Source: Polaromonas sp. P2-4
Lineage (GTDB): Bacteria > Pseudomonadota > Gammaproteobacteria > Burkholderiales > Burkholderiaceae_C
Length of the DNA: 64,000 nucleotides
Assembly: GCA_024703855.1 (NCBI GenBank)
Contig: CP087965.1
Coordinates: 1,000,001 to 1,064,000, forward strand
Reading direction: 5' to 3'
Below the pieces are notes generated by a model. It was not told the origin of the DNA. It saw only the letters and a list, made by a program, of their open reading frames with translations, and ran no database searches. The position numbers were made by a program, and so were the translations under genes. Below, piece after piece: positions 21,783-30,451 of the stretch. Position 1 is the stretch's first letter. Each line of letters begins with the position of its first letter.

Positions 21783-22931
21783 TCACCACTCGGCCACGCT
21801 GCCATCCGCGTGGCGCCACGCCGGGTTGTGCCAGTCGGGCGGGTTGCGGCTCGCGTGATGAACGCGCTCCTCGTCGACTTCGACGCCCAGGCCTGGCTTG
21901 GGCAGCGCATGGATGTAGCCGGCGTCAATGCGGAAGTCATCCTTGTTGATGACGTAGTCGAGCAGCTCGGCGCCGTGGTTGTAGTGGATGCCCATGCTTT
22001 GTTCCTGCAGCACCGCGTTGTGCGCCACGAAGTCGACCTGCAGGCAGGCAGCCAGGGCTATCGGACCGAGCGGGCAGTGCGGTGCGAACGCGACGTCGTA
22101 GGCCTCGGCCATCGACGCGATCTTGTGGCATTCGGTGATGCCGCCGGCGTGCGAGAGGTCGGGTTGCAGGATCGCGATGCCCCCGTCTTCGAGAACGCGC
22201 TTGAACTCGAAGCGCGAGTACATGCGTTCGCCCGCAGCCAACGGGATCGACGTGCCGGCGGCCAGCCTCGGATAGTGCTCAGCCAACTCGGCAAGCACCG
22301 GTTCCTCGACGAAGAGCGGTCGGTAAGGCTCTAGTGCTGCGAGCAGGGTCTTGGCCATCGGAGCAGACACCCGGCCGTGAAAATCCAGGCCGAAGCTCAC
22401 GCTCATCCCGAGCGCATCTCGCACGGCCGCGATCTTCGCCACCGCGGCGTCGACGGCGCGAGGCGAGGCGAGCAGCGCCATCTCTTCGCAGCCGTTGAGC
22501 TTGAAGGTGTCGATGCCACCTTCGAGCAGGCGTTGCATGTCGTCGACGAGATCGCCGGGACGATCGCCACCGACCCAGCTATAGACCTTCATCTTGTCGC
22601 GCACCTTGCCGCCCAACAGCTCGTAGACCGGCACGCCCAGCGCCTTGCCCTTGATGTCCCAAAGCGCTTGGTCGATTCCCGCCATCGCGCTCATCAGGAT
22701 CGCACCGCCGCGGTAGAAGTTGCCGCGGTACATGGTCTGCCACAGGTCGTTGATGCGCGACGGGTCCTTGCCGACGAGCAATTCGCCGAACTCCTGCACG
22801 GCCGTCTCGACGGTGCGTGCGCGGCCCTCGATGACCGGTTCGCCCCAGCCGGTGATGCCTTCGTCGGTCTCGATCTTGAGAAACATCCAGCGCGGTGCGA
22901 CGCGATAGGTGGTCAGGCGGGTGATCTTCAT
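21783..22931 (-). CDS. dgoD: D-galactonate dehydratase, DgoD
   Basis: Intact 382-aa enolase-superfamily enzyme, the same length as E. coli DgoD, which converts D-galactonate to 2-keto-3-deoxy-D-galactonate. Diagnostic residues are [15 protein letters not shown] (Asp and His), [10 protein letters not shown] (Glu), [10 protein letters not shown] (Glu) and the catalytic His of [28 protein letters not shown] also matches the family. It follows manD copy 2 by 9 bp and precedes dctP by about 64 bp. Confidence 0.93.
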   Translation of the reverse strand: MKITRLTTYRVAPRWMFLKIETDEGITGWGEPVIEGRARTVETAVQEFGELLVGKDPSRINDLWQTMYRGNFYRGGAILMSAMAGIDQALWDIKGKALGVPVYELLGGKVRDKMKVYSWVGGDRPGDLVDDMQRLLEGGIDTFKLNGCEEMALLASPRAVDAAVAKIAAVRDALGMSVSFGLDFHGRVSAPMAKTLLAALEPYRPLFVEEPVLAELAEHYPRLAAGTSIPLAAGERMYSRFEFKRVLEDGGIAILQPDLSHAGGITECHKIASMAEAYDVAFAPHCPLGPIALAACLQVDFVAHNAVLQEQSMGIHYNHGAELLDYVINKDDFRIDAGYIHALPKPGLGVEVDEERVHHASRNPPDWHNPAWRHADGSVAEW

Positions 22932-22940
22932 GGAAGGGCC

Positions 22941-24189
22941 TCAGGGTGTCTGGAGCGTGCCGTCGGCGAGTCGCGTTTGCGTCCAGGTGGTGACGGTGTT
23001 TTCGCACGGGTATTTGGCCGCCTCGGCTTCGTTGAGGTCGACGCCCAGGCCGGGCTTGTCGTTGGCATAGACATGGCCCTTACGGAATTCCGGCAGGCCC
23101 GGGAAGACGTCGAGCAGCGCTTCACGCGGTCCCTTGAGTTCCTGAATGACAAAGTTGGGCGGCTCGGTGCCCGACCACTCCTGTATGCCGAAATTGCGCG
23201 CGGCCAGGTCGATGTGGATGTTCGCCGCATGGGCCAGCGGCGACATGTCGCCCGGCCCGTGCCAGGCGGTGCGCACGCCGAACTGCTCGGCAAAGATCTG
23301 CAGCTTGCGACCCGGCGTGATGCCGCCGATCTGGCTCAGGTGCACGCGGATGTAATCGATCAGCTGTTCGGTGATCAGGAACTTCCACTCGTACGGGTTG
23401 TTGAAGAGCTCCCCCTGCGCCAGCGGGATATTGGTCTTGGCGCGCAGCTGGCGCAGCCAGCTGCCTTCTTCAAGCGGGATCGCATCCTCCAGAAAGAACA
23501 GCTCGAAGCGCTCCAGTTCGCAGGCAAAGCTGATCGCATCGACCGGCTTGAGCCGCTCATGCACGTCGTGGCAGAGCTCGACCTCGTAGCCGACCTTGCT
23601 GCGTATGCCGTCGAAGAGCTTGAGCGTCTCGCGCATGTATTTGCGGCTGTCGAGGTAGATGCCGTCGGCTGCGCCCCGGGGTGCGCCGGCCGGCGCGGCG
23701 CCAAAGCCACCGCCGCCGTAGCCCCCGCTCTGGCAGCGGACGTGCGTGATGCCCTGCTCACGGTATTTCTGGATGTTGTCGCACAGCTCGGCCAGATCGC
23801 GGCCATCGGCGTGGCGGTAGATCGGCACGCCTGCGCGCACCTTGCCGCCGAACAGCTGGTACAGCGGCATGCCGGCCAGCTTGCCCTTGATGTCCCAGAG
23901 CGCCATGTCCACGCCCGAGATCGCGTTGTTTTCGATCGGGCCGTTGCGCCAGTAGGCGTTCTGGTGCATCAGCTGCCAGAGCTCCTCGATCGCCTCGGCA
24001 TCGCGGCCGATGAGCAAGGGCCTGAGGTACTCCTCGACCAGGCACTTCACCGCCAGGTGCCGGTACGCAAAGGTTGCGGCAACCCAGGCCGTGCAGGCCG
24101 GGCTGGTTGGTTTCTATCTTCACGACGAGGAGGTTGATGCCTTCGGGCGCGGTGAGAATGACTTTGACGTCGGTGATGAGGGTGGCCAT
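22941..24189 (-). CDS. ManD/RspA-type sugar-acid dehydratase, copy 2 (one frameshift)
   Basis: About 415 aa, same family and active-site set as copy 1: [39 protein letters not shown]. An extra base near 24078 breaks the frame in the N-terminal part (it should read [11 protein letters not shown]). Codon use is GC-rich like the surrounding genes, unlike copy 1. Substitutions between the copies are conservative (for example LPLEEGSW-type versus SLEEGNW-type segments), so both probably act on related aldonates such as D-mannonate or D-gluconate. No 2-keto-3-deoxygluconate kinase or aldolase is encoded in the window. Confidence 0.88.
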
Positions 24190-24294
24190 GGGTCTCGGGT
24201 GATCTGGGGTTGTCTGTGTTGCAAAGGCAGGAGAACCCGCGCGAGTTCTCCTGGTGACCGGCAGCCGGGCGGGTTTTGCACCGGGCCCTGCGGC

Positions 24295-25264
24295 TTATTT
24301 CTGGATGTTGAGCCCGGCCAGCAGTTTCTTGAAGTAAGCGGACTGGCTGTTCATGAAGACCTGGAACTGCTCGCCGTCCAGGTAGGCCGGCTGCAGGTTG
24401 GCTTTCAAGAGCGCCTCGCGAAAGGCCGGGTCTTCGCCGGTCTTGCGGCTGGCTTCGCGCAGGTACTGCACCACCTCGGGCGGCGTGTTCAGCGGCACGC
24501 CCAGGCCGCGCCAGGTCCCGACGACCAGGTCCACGCCCTTTTCCTTGAAGCTCACGACCTTGTCGTACGGCGCGGGCAGCTTGCGGTCGGCCATGGAAAC
24601 CAGCACGCGAACCTTGCCGGCCGCGACGAAGGAGCCGATCCTCGGCGGGGCTGACCGTGATCGCATCGACGTGGCCGCCGGCCAGCGCCATCACGCTGGG
24701 CGCCGCGCCCTGGAAGGGCACATGGTTGAACTTGACGCCGGTCTTGTCTTCCACCGCTGCGGCCGCCAGGTGCCAGATCGTTCCGGTACCGGCATTGCCC
24801 ATGGTGACCGTGCCGGGCTGCTTGCGCGCGGCGGCCAGCAGTTCGTCAATGGACTGGTAAGGCGACTCGGTGCGCACGGCGATCAGGCCGGGGTCGCCGC
24901 TGAGCCGCGCCAGCGGGATGAAGTCGCTCGTCGTCACCTTGGTCATGCCCAGGTGCGGGATGATTGCGAGCTCGGAAATCAGTACGCCGATCTTGTAGCC
25001 GTCGGGCGTCGCGCGTTGCACTTCGGTCATCGCCAGGCCGCCGCTGACGCCGGGCTTGTTGCTCACCACGATGGGCTGGGTGACATATTTTTTGGCGGTC
25101 TCGGCAAACAGCCGCGCCATGATGTCGGTGCCCCCGCCCGCGGTCGAAGGCACGACCATTTCGATGGGCCGGGTCGGGTAGTCCGCAGCGATGGCGGCGG
25201 CCGGGAGCGTCAGGGCCGCGAGCGTGACCGCGGTGGCGGGAAGGAGCGTGCGCAGAAACTTCAT
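24295..25264 (-). CDS. Bug-family (TTT) periplasmic solute-binding protein (one frameshift)
   Basis: Tripartite-tricarboxylate-transporter receptor of the Bug type. It has a signal peptide ending near residue 26 (AAAIAADYPTRPIEMVVPS), then the family's GGGTDIMARL, an NKPGVSGGLA-type loop, GNAGTGTIWHLAA and a VPFQGAAPSVMALAGGHVDA ligand-loop segment. The frame breaks near 24645 and resumes with IGSFVAAGKVRVLVSM. The length of about 322 aa is typical. Its TctA/TctB partners are not in the window. With dctPQM nearby, the locus has two unrelated uptake routes. Confidence 0.88.
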
Positions 25265-25356
25265 GATTTGTCTCTCTGTCTGTGGGTTGGGGAAGGTCAA
25301 GGGGACGGTAAGGGGAAGGTCTGGGGGAAAGGAAAGAAAGGGAAAGAATGGGCGGC
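25265..25356. other. Purine-rich spacer between the Bug receptor and SDR genes
   Basis: From about 25291 to 25350 the + strand is almost only G and A, with AGGGGAAGGT- and GGAAAGAAAGGG-like blocks. The coding strand transcript is therefore pyrimidine-rich. No gene fits. It lies in the leader of the Bug receptor gene, whose GAGAGACA lies before the ATG. Confidence 0.5.
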
Positions 25357-26125
25357 TCAAAGCACGGCCAGCATGCCGCCATCGACGTAAATGATCTGGC
25401 CGTTGACGTACTCCGACGCCTTCGATGCCAGCCAGATCGCCGTGCCGGCCAGCTCGTCGGGCCGGCCCCAGCGACGCGCGGGCGTGCGGCCCTTGACCCA
25501 GGCGTCGAACGCCGGGTTGTCGAGCAGTGCGGTGTTCATCTCGGTGGCCATGTAGCCCGGCCCGATCGCATTGGCCTGGATGCCGTGCTCGGCCCATTCG
25601 GCCGCCATGGCGCGTGTCAGCATCTTGATGCCGCCCTTGGCCGCCGTGTAGGGCGCAACGGTGGGCGCGCGGCTTCGCTGGTGAGCGAGCCGATGTTGAT
25701 GACTTTGCCGCCGCGGCCGCGCGCGATCATGCGCTTGGCTGCTTCGCGGCCGACCAGGAAGGCGCTGGTGAGGTTGGTGTTCAGCACCTTGTCCCATTCG
25801 GCCAGCGACAGCTCGACCAGCGGCTTGCGCAGCTGGATGCCGGCGTTGTTCACCAGAATGTCGACTTCGATGCCGGCGTCGTCCAGGCGCGCAAAGGCCG
25901 CGCAGACGGCGGCTTCGTCCGTGACGTCGAAAGCGGCCTCATCGACGTGGTGGCCCTTGGCCCGCAGGGCCGCGGCGCCGAGCGCGAGGCGTTCGGTGTC
26001 CATGCCATTGAGCACCAGCCGGGCGCCGGCCTGGGCCAGTCCTTCGGCAATCGCATGGCCCAGGCCGCGCGAAGAGCCGGTGACAAGGGCCGTGCGGCCG
26101 GACAGATCAAAAGAGGATGTGACAT
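25357..26125 (-). CDS. idnO: SDR oxidoreductase, gluconate 5-dehydrogenase-like (IdnO type; frameshifted)
   Basis: A classical short-chain dehydrogenase of about 255 aa. TGSSRGLGHAIAE is the NAD(P)-binding Gly motif, followed by NNAG, Ser in NIGSLTSEAARP, the active-site YTAAKGG and a C-terminal GQIIYVDGGM. The IdnO family reduces 5-keto-D-gluconate to D-gluconate, which pairs logically with idnD. The best start is ATG 26125 (MSHPLFDLSGRTALVTG), needing one more T in the run at 26109-26112. Without it the frame only opens from a GTG at 26192 inside the putative operator. A second break lies near 25665. Confidence 0.85.
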
Positions 26126-26174
26126 GGGGTGAAGGGTGTTGCACCGTCTTGCGGTTTTTGCCGATGCTTTGAAG

Positions 26175-26208
26175 AATACTGTGATATTTCACAAAAAGAC
26201 TCAGTATT
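26175..26208. promoter_or_regulatory. Candidate operator in the idnO/gntR divergent region
   Basis: TGTGATATTTCACA (26180-26193) is a dyad with TGTGA/TCACA arms, nested in a wider AATACTG...CAGTATT dyad (26175-26208). A third small dyad, GCATA-N6-TATGC, lies at 26294-26309. GntR regulators bind such dyads in divergent intergenic regions. Which site is used cannot be decided by eye. Confidence 0.5.
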
Positions 26209-26354
26209 TACCCGCACCATGATCTGAGCATAAAACTGGCGAAAATTGCTGAAACTACGGGTGGAATTACCAAAAGTGAGCGAACCATTTCTTGCATATC
26301 AGGGTATGCTTTGATGTGCCTTCACTTCAATGTCCCGGTAATTCAAGGAACCCC

Positions 26355-27176
26355 ATGGCCACGTCCCCGCGCCACCGTCCCAAACTGGTTGCCACCACCG
26401 CGCCGGCCCAGGAAGCGCCGCGCCGCCGCAGCCAGGTCAACCTGTCGGACCTGGCCTATGAACGCCTTGAGGAATTGCTGATCTGCTGCGAACTCAAGCC
26501 GGGCCGCTTTCTCGCCACGCATGAACTGCAGACATTGGTCGGTTATGGCCGCACGCCGGTGCACCAGGCCGTGAGTCGCCTGGCCGCCGACACGCTGGTG
26601 CTGGTGTCGCCGCGCCACGGTATCCAGATCGCGCCGATCGACTTGACCCGCGAGCGCGTGTTGCTGCGCCTGCGCCGCGACATGGAGCGTTTTGTGATTC
26701 GCCTGGCCACCGAGCGCTCGGGCGCCTCACAGCGCAACCAGATGTTGCACATCCGGCGCCAGCTCATGGAGCATGGCGCCGATATGACGATCGCCCAGTT
26801 CAATGCGATCGACCGGCGCATCGACCAGCTGTTCCTGGCGGCGGCCAACGAGCCGTTTGTCGAAAGCACCTTGCGGCCACTGCATACCATCTTCCGCCGC
26901 ATCGGCTGGATTTACCACATGCAGACGGCCAACCACACCAATCTGCAGGGCACGGTGGACGGGCATGTCGCGGTGATCGACGCGGTCGCCAACGGCCATG
27001 TCGACGCGGCCATTGCCGCGTCCGACGGCCTCATGGATTTTGTTGAGGGGATGTTTTATGTGCTGGAGCGCGAGGTCGACCCGGCACTGCTCGATTGCAG
27101 CCTGGATTCATTCGACGACACGTTCTTACACCCATCTCGTGAAAGTCAGCGCGACAAAAAGCCAGATGTCGAGTGA
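26355..27176 (+). CDS. GntR-family (FadR/FCD type) transcriptional regulator
   Basis: Intact protein of about 273 aa. It has an N-terminal winged helix (DLAYERLEELLICCELKPGR, then GYGRTPVHQAVSRLAAD) and a helical FCD-like effector domain with ERFVIRLATERSGASQRNQM and a histidine-containing HVAVIDAVANGHVDAA helix. The ATG at 26355 has AAGGA 6 bp upstream. The longer reading from 26292 lacks an RBS. It is divergent from the sugar-acid cluster and is its likely local repressor. Confidence 0.88.
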   Translation: MATSPRHRPKLVATTAPAQEAPRRRSQVNLSDLAYERLEELLICCELKPGRFLATHELQTLVGYGRTPVHQAVSRLAADTLVLVSPRHGIQIAPIDLTRERVLLRLRRDMERFVIRLATERSGASQRNQMLHIRRQLMEHGADMTIAQFNAIDRRIDQLFLAAANEPFVESTLRPLHTIFRRIGWIYHMQTANHTNLQGTVDGHVAVIDAVANGHVDAAIAASDGLMDFVEGMFYVLEREVDPALLDCSLDSFDDTFLHPSRESQRDKKPDVE

Positions 27177-27493
27177 CCAATAAATCCAACTTTGGTGGCT
27201 TGGAGTCATAGCCAATAGTCGCTAACTCCGTGGGCCACAGCAACAGGGTTGGCCTTTGAGAGTCCAAAGCGCCCCTATGCACTGGGCAAGTCATCGCTAC
27301 ATGAACCAAGATGGCCTCGCGTCGTCATTGAGCAAACCTGGCATGTGGAACGAAGTGGAATGGCGACCTGTGTCGGAATGTCGGCTTCGGCCGGAACCGC
27401 TCATTGACCAACTTTCGTCAATCGTTCCGTTGGGTCATCAGCAACGCAGCGCAATGTAGAGAAACCCCCAAGGACCTCTGGATAGCGCGAGCC
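27177..27493. other. 317-bp region without recognisable gene
   Basis: No ORF with coding character is visible on either strand between gntR and the convergent yebC. A GC-rich stretch around 27380-27410 (GTCGGCTTCGGCCGGAAC) can fold but has no terminator features. Confidence 0.4.
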
Positions 27494-28207
27494 TCAGCCC
27501 GCCAAGCCCGCAAAAATATTTTGTACATCGTCATTCGCATCTATGGCGGCCAGGAAGACTTCGACTTCTTCCAGCTGCTCGGCGCTCAAGCTGGCGGGGT
27601 CGACGGGGTTCTTGGACTTGTACCCCAGCTTGACGGACAGGACGCTGAAGCCCTGGGCTGGCAGCGCACGGCTCACCAGATCGAGATCGGCGGGATCTGT
27701 CAGGAACATCGTTACGCCCTCTTCCTCGCCCGGCTCAAAGTCCTGAGCGCCCGCTTCAATAGCGGCCAGTTCAGGATCGGCGCCTGCAGCCAAGGGCTCG
27801 GCTTCGATCATGCCCACATGGTCAAAATCCCAAGCCACCGAGCCGGAGGTACCCAACTGCCCCTTGCGGAATAACACGCGCATTTCAGGTGCGGTGCGAT
27901 TCACGTTGTCGGTCAGGCATTCGACCATGACGGGCACGCGGTGTGGCGCAAAGCCTTCGTAGATAACGTGTTCAAAATGAACCGCCTCACCTGTGAGTCC
28001 AGCCCCTTTCTTGATGGCTCGCTCCAGCGTGTCCTTTGGCATGGAGACTTTGCGTGCCTGCTCGACAACCAGCCTCAGGCGCGCGTTCGAAGCGGGGTCG
28101 GCCCCGCTGCGCGCCGCAATCATGATGTCTTTGGCCAGTTTTCCAAATACTCGGCCCTTGGCATTCGTGGCCAGTTCCTTACCTTTTGCTTTCCACTGAG
28201 CGCCCAT
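27494..28207 (-). CDS. yebC: YebC/PmpR-family DNA-binding regulatory / translation factor
   Basis: Intact 237-aa protein of the YebC (YeeN-like) family: [19 protein letters not shown] start, then [19 protein letters not shown] and [15 protein letters not shown]. YebC proteins have been described as transcriptional regulators and more recently as factors easing ribosome stalling at proline stretches. The MG-QWKAKG start is typical of the YeeN branch. It is monocistronic here. Confidence 0.93.
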   Translation of the reverse strand: MGAQWKAKGKELATNAKGRVFGKLAKDIMIAARSGADPASNARLRLVVEQARKVSMPKDTLERAIKKGAGLTGEAVHFEHVIYEGFAPHRVPVMVECLTDNVNRTAPEMRVLFRKGQLGTSGSVAWDFDHVGMIEAEPLAAGADPELAAIEAGAQDFEPGEEEGVTMFLTDPADLDLVSRALPAQGFSVLSVKLGYKSKNPVDPASLSAEQLEEVEVFLAAIDANDDVQNIFAGLAG

Positions 28208-28415
28208 ATCTGATGTTCCTTGATGTTGTAGCGCTCAAATGCGCCTGGCTTTATTAGGGAGTGATTGGTGCATGCGCGTTGTTGAAAACACGTGGCGCAT
28301 GCCCAAAGGGGCTATGGTTATCGACCCTGAACGGACCGTCATGTCAAGGCAATCCGGCGGCACATCATTCAGAATGCACGGCTGCAGAGCTTAGGCCATG
28401 ACGAATAGAAGTCAC

Positions 28416-28664
28416 TTATCGATAAAACGCTTCGACTTTGCCCTTCAACTTGATCAGCAGCGGATTGCCCTTGCGATCCAGCGTCTTGCCTGCGGGCACC
28501 TTAACCCAGCCTTCGCTGATGCAGTACTCCTCGACATCCAAACGCTCCTTGTCATTCAATCGAATACCAACGTCATGTTCAAACACGGCAGCGACGTGAT
28601 AGGGACTGCGCGGGTCAATGGATAGACGATCGGGCAGAGGGGTAAATTGAGTGGCTTCGTTCAT
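28416..28664 (-). CDS. DUF3297 family protein
   Basis: Small 82-aa soluble protein matching DUF3297: LPDRLSIDPRSPYHVAAVFE, VGIRLND, VEEYCISEGWVKVPAGKTLD and RKGNPLLIKLKGKVEAFYR at the C-terminus. Full length for the family. Function unknown. The 5' flank to 28920 holds no other gene. Confidence 0.9.
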   Translation of the reverse strand: MNEATQFTPLPDRLSIDPRSPYHVAAVFEHDVGIRLNDKERLDVEEYCISEGWVKVPAGKTLDRKGNPLLIKLKGKVEAFYR

Positions 28665-28930
28665 GGATATCTTTTTTCAATTAACGTGAATCTGTATCCA
28701 TTTTCCATGATTTGGCCCTTGCCTGGTCTGGAACACACGCTCAATCAGGTAATGCCTGAATTACAGTTTCGTGGCTCCGTCAGCGGCCGCTTCTGGCCGA
28801 TTTCGGTAGTCTAAGCTGCCAAGGTGGATGATGGCTTCCGCTGTATTCTGCTGAAAAACTCATTGAATCGGAATCGATATTTCTACAATGGCCGCGTATT
28901 CTCAATATTAAACAGGGTTGACACATAAAA

Positions 28931-29566
28931 CATCCCGCCATTTCCACGCCAGCGGTACTGCATGCCGAAGGTCTCAGCTTCCATCACCCCGAGCGCGAGC
29001 TATTCGCCGACTGGTCGACCTCCATCCTGCCCGGCGTCACCCTGGTACGCGGCGGTGACGGGCGCGGCAAGACCACGCTGCTCCGTCTGTTGGCGGGGCG
29101 GCTTCCTGCCGATGCCGGACAGCTGCAGGTCAATGATGTTCGCTTGGCAGACCAGCCGGTTGCCTACCGTCAGCAGGTGTTCTGGGCCGAACCGCGCTCT
29201 GAGGCTTTCGATCAAATGACACCGGTTGAGTACTTCGAGTCTCAGCGCGGCCGCTATCCCGGGTTTCATGATGAGGTGTTGGGCGATCTTGTCGATGGCC
29301 TGGCTTTGGAGCCGCACATGAACAAGCAGCTCCATATGCTCTCAGCGGGTTCGAAACGCAAAGTCTGGCTGGCGGCAGCCTTCGCATCGGGTGCCGCCGT
29401 CACGTTGCTGGACGAGCCCTTTGCGGCGCTTGACAAGGCGTCGATTGGTTTTGTGGTGGAGCTTCTGGAAGATGCCGCTGATCATCCCGAGCGCGCATGG
29501 GTGATCGCAGATTACGAGGCACCCGGCGACGTGCGTCTGGCGAGCGTCATTGATCTGGGCGACTGA
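28931..29566 (+). CDS. Lone ABC transporter-like ATP-binding protein (start unclear)
   Basis: An ABC ATPase domain of about 210 aa: Walker A GGDGRGKTTLL, a degenerate signature LSAGSKRKVWLAAA in place of LSGGQ, Walker B VTLLDEPFAALD. The frame is open from 28922, with TGA just before at 28919, but has no ATG/GTG/TTG ahead of the conserved N-terminus (VLHAEGLSFHHPERELF). Either a base is missing near 28920-28931, where a TTG lies in another frame, or a rare start is used. No permease gene is adjacent, so the partner is unknown. A CcmA-like short exporter ATPase is the nearest type. Confidence 0.75.
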   Translation, partial: HPAISTPAVLHAEGLSFHHPERELFADWSTSILPGVTLVRGGDGRGKTTLLRLLAGRLPADAGQLQVNDVRLADQPVAYRQQVFWAEPRSEAFDQMTPVEYFESQRGRYPGFHDEVLGDLVDGLALEPHMNKQLHMLSAGSKRKVWLAAAFASGAAVTLLDEPFAALDKASIGFVVELLEDAADHPERAWVIADYEAPGDVRLASVIDLGD

Positions 29567-29582
29567 ACAGGCCCTGGCCTGC

Positions 29583-30317
29583 TTAGCGCTTTGCCCGATA
29601 GCCCAACTGCTGCGCCACAAAACCGTCAAAGGCGGTCAGCAAGGGCTGAAACTTTTCAACGCTGCGCTCCAGTTGCATCAGCGCCGCACAAGTCGCCTCC
29701 AGCGTGGAACGCTGATCGGGGCTATGGGCTTTGCGGACCAGGTAGCGTGACGCAGGCATGCCCTGCAGCGACAGCCGCGGCATCTGTTGCAGCTGCGGGT
29801 TGAGGTAAAGCATCTTGCGGCTCTTGCGCCAGGTGGCATCCAGCACGATGAGGCGCAACTGTGAGGGATCCTGCAACAAGGCCGGCGCCAGAACGGGCGG
29901 GGCCGGCATGTCCAGCGCCTTGTCGTCCGGCATACCCTGCGTGTCCGGATAAAGAAGAATGTTGTGCTTGGGGTTTTCTGCCGCGGCCTGAGCTTCGAAG
30001 GGCGCCAGCAGCCACGCCTGCCCGGTAAACACTTCGCCCGTCACCATTCGGCTGCGCGGCAAACTCAGGTGCAACAGTCGCGCACTGCCTTTGGCGTTGT
30101 CCACCTCCAGTGGATGCTGCAAGATCAGCACCTCGACCCCATGCGCAATCGGCGTAATCCACTGGCAAATACAAGCGCTCTGCGGGCGCATGCAGGTCGC
30201 GCAGCTGGGGCGTTTGGCAGGGGATGCAGGTGTCACGGGAGTGATTTTAAGGAGCTGCTGGTGCGACCAGACGGCCGGGTCGGCAACCATGAACGGGATA
30301 ACTCCCCGCGCCACCAC
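29583..30317 (-). CDS. DTW-domain protein, tRNA-uridine aminocarboxypropyltransferase (TapT-like)
   Basis: Intact 244-aa DTW-domain protein. The defining motif is present as VLDATWRKSRKM, with an N-terminal zinc-ribbon-like CATCMRPQSACIC and a C-terminal SRYLVRKAHSPDQRSTLEA. E. coli TapT (YfiP) uses S-adenosylmethionine to make acp3U at tRNA position 47. That activity is inferred by family. The ATG at 30317 gives about 30 residues before the zinc motif, so a later start is possible. Confidence 0.88.
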   Translation of the reverse strand: MVARGVIPFMVADPAVWSHQQLLKITPVTPASPAKRPSCATCMRPQSACICQWITPIAHGVEVLILQHPLEVDNAKGSARLLHLSLPRSRMVTGEVFTGQAWLLAPFEAQAAAENPKHNILLYPDTQGMPDDKALDMPAPPVLAPALLQDPSQLRLIVLDATWRKSRKMLYLNPQLQQMPRLSLQGMPASRYLVRKAHSPDQRSTLEATCAALMQLERSVEKFQPLLTAFDGFVAQQLGYRAKR

Positions 30318-30323
30318 CCCAAA

Positions 30324-30374
30324 GCTACTATCAAATTAATAGCTGTCTGTGCCCGCAGGATAAGGGCTAGAGGC
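30324..30374 (+). repeat. ATAGCTGCTTGCGCCC repeat, intergenic copy
   Basis: GCTACTATCAAATTAATAGC, then TGTCTGTGCCCGCAGGA and TAAGGGCTAGAGGC. It has the same layout as the copies inside genes but lies in the gap between the DTW gene and the AI-2E permease gene. Confidence 0.8.
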
Positions 30375-30451
30375 AAAAAGATCAAGGAAAAAGCTCCATC
30401 TGCCCGTTTTTTTTTCGCCAGGGTGATGCCTGTGCTCTGGGCAGGGACACG

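Noticed and set aside
20057..21949. 630-codon open frame antisense to dctP-dctQ
   Set aside because: Despite its length, the opposite strand carries convincing DctP and DctQ proteins. This frame has no domain I recognise and a His/Asp/Val-rich composition typical of antisense frames.
22377..24137. 586-codon open frame antisense to manD copy 2 and dgoD
   Set aside because: The sense strand encodes two enolase-superfamily enzymes with full active sites; the antisense frame has no family features.
28775..28810. GGCCGCTTCTGGCCGATTTCGG as a related copy of the sequence at 27380-27410
   Set aside because: Both are GC-rich and contain GGCC dyads, but I cannot align them convincingly as one family.
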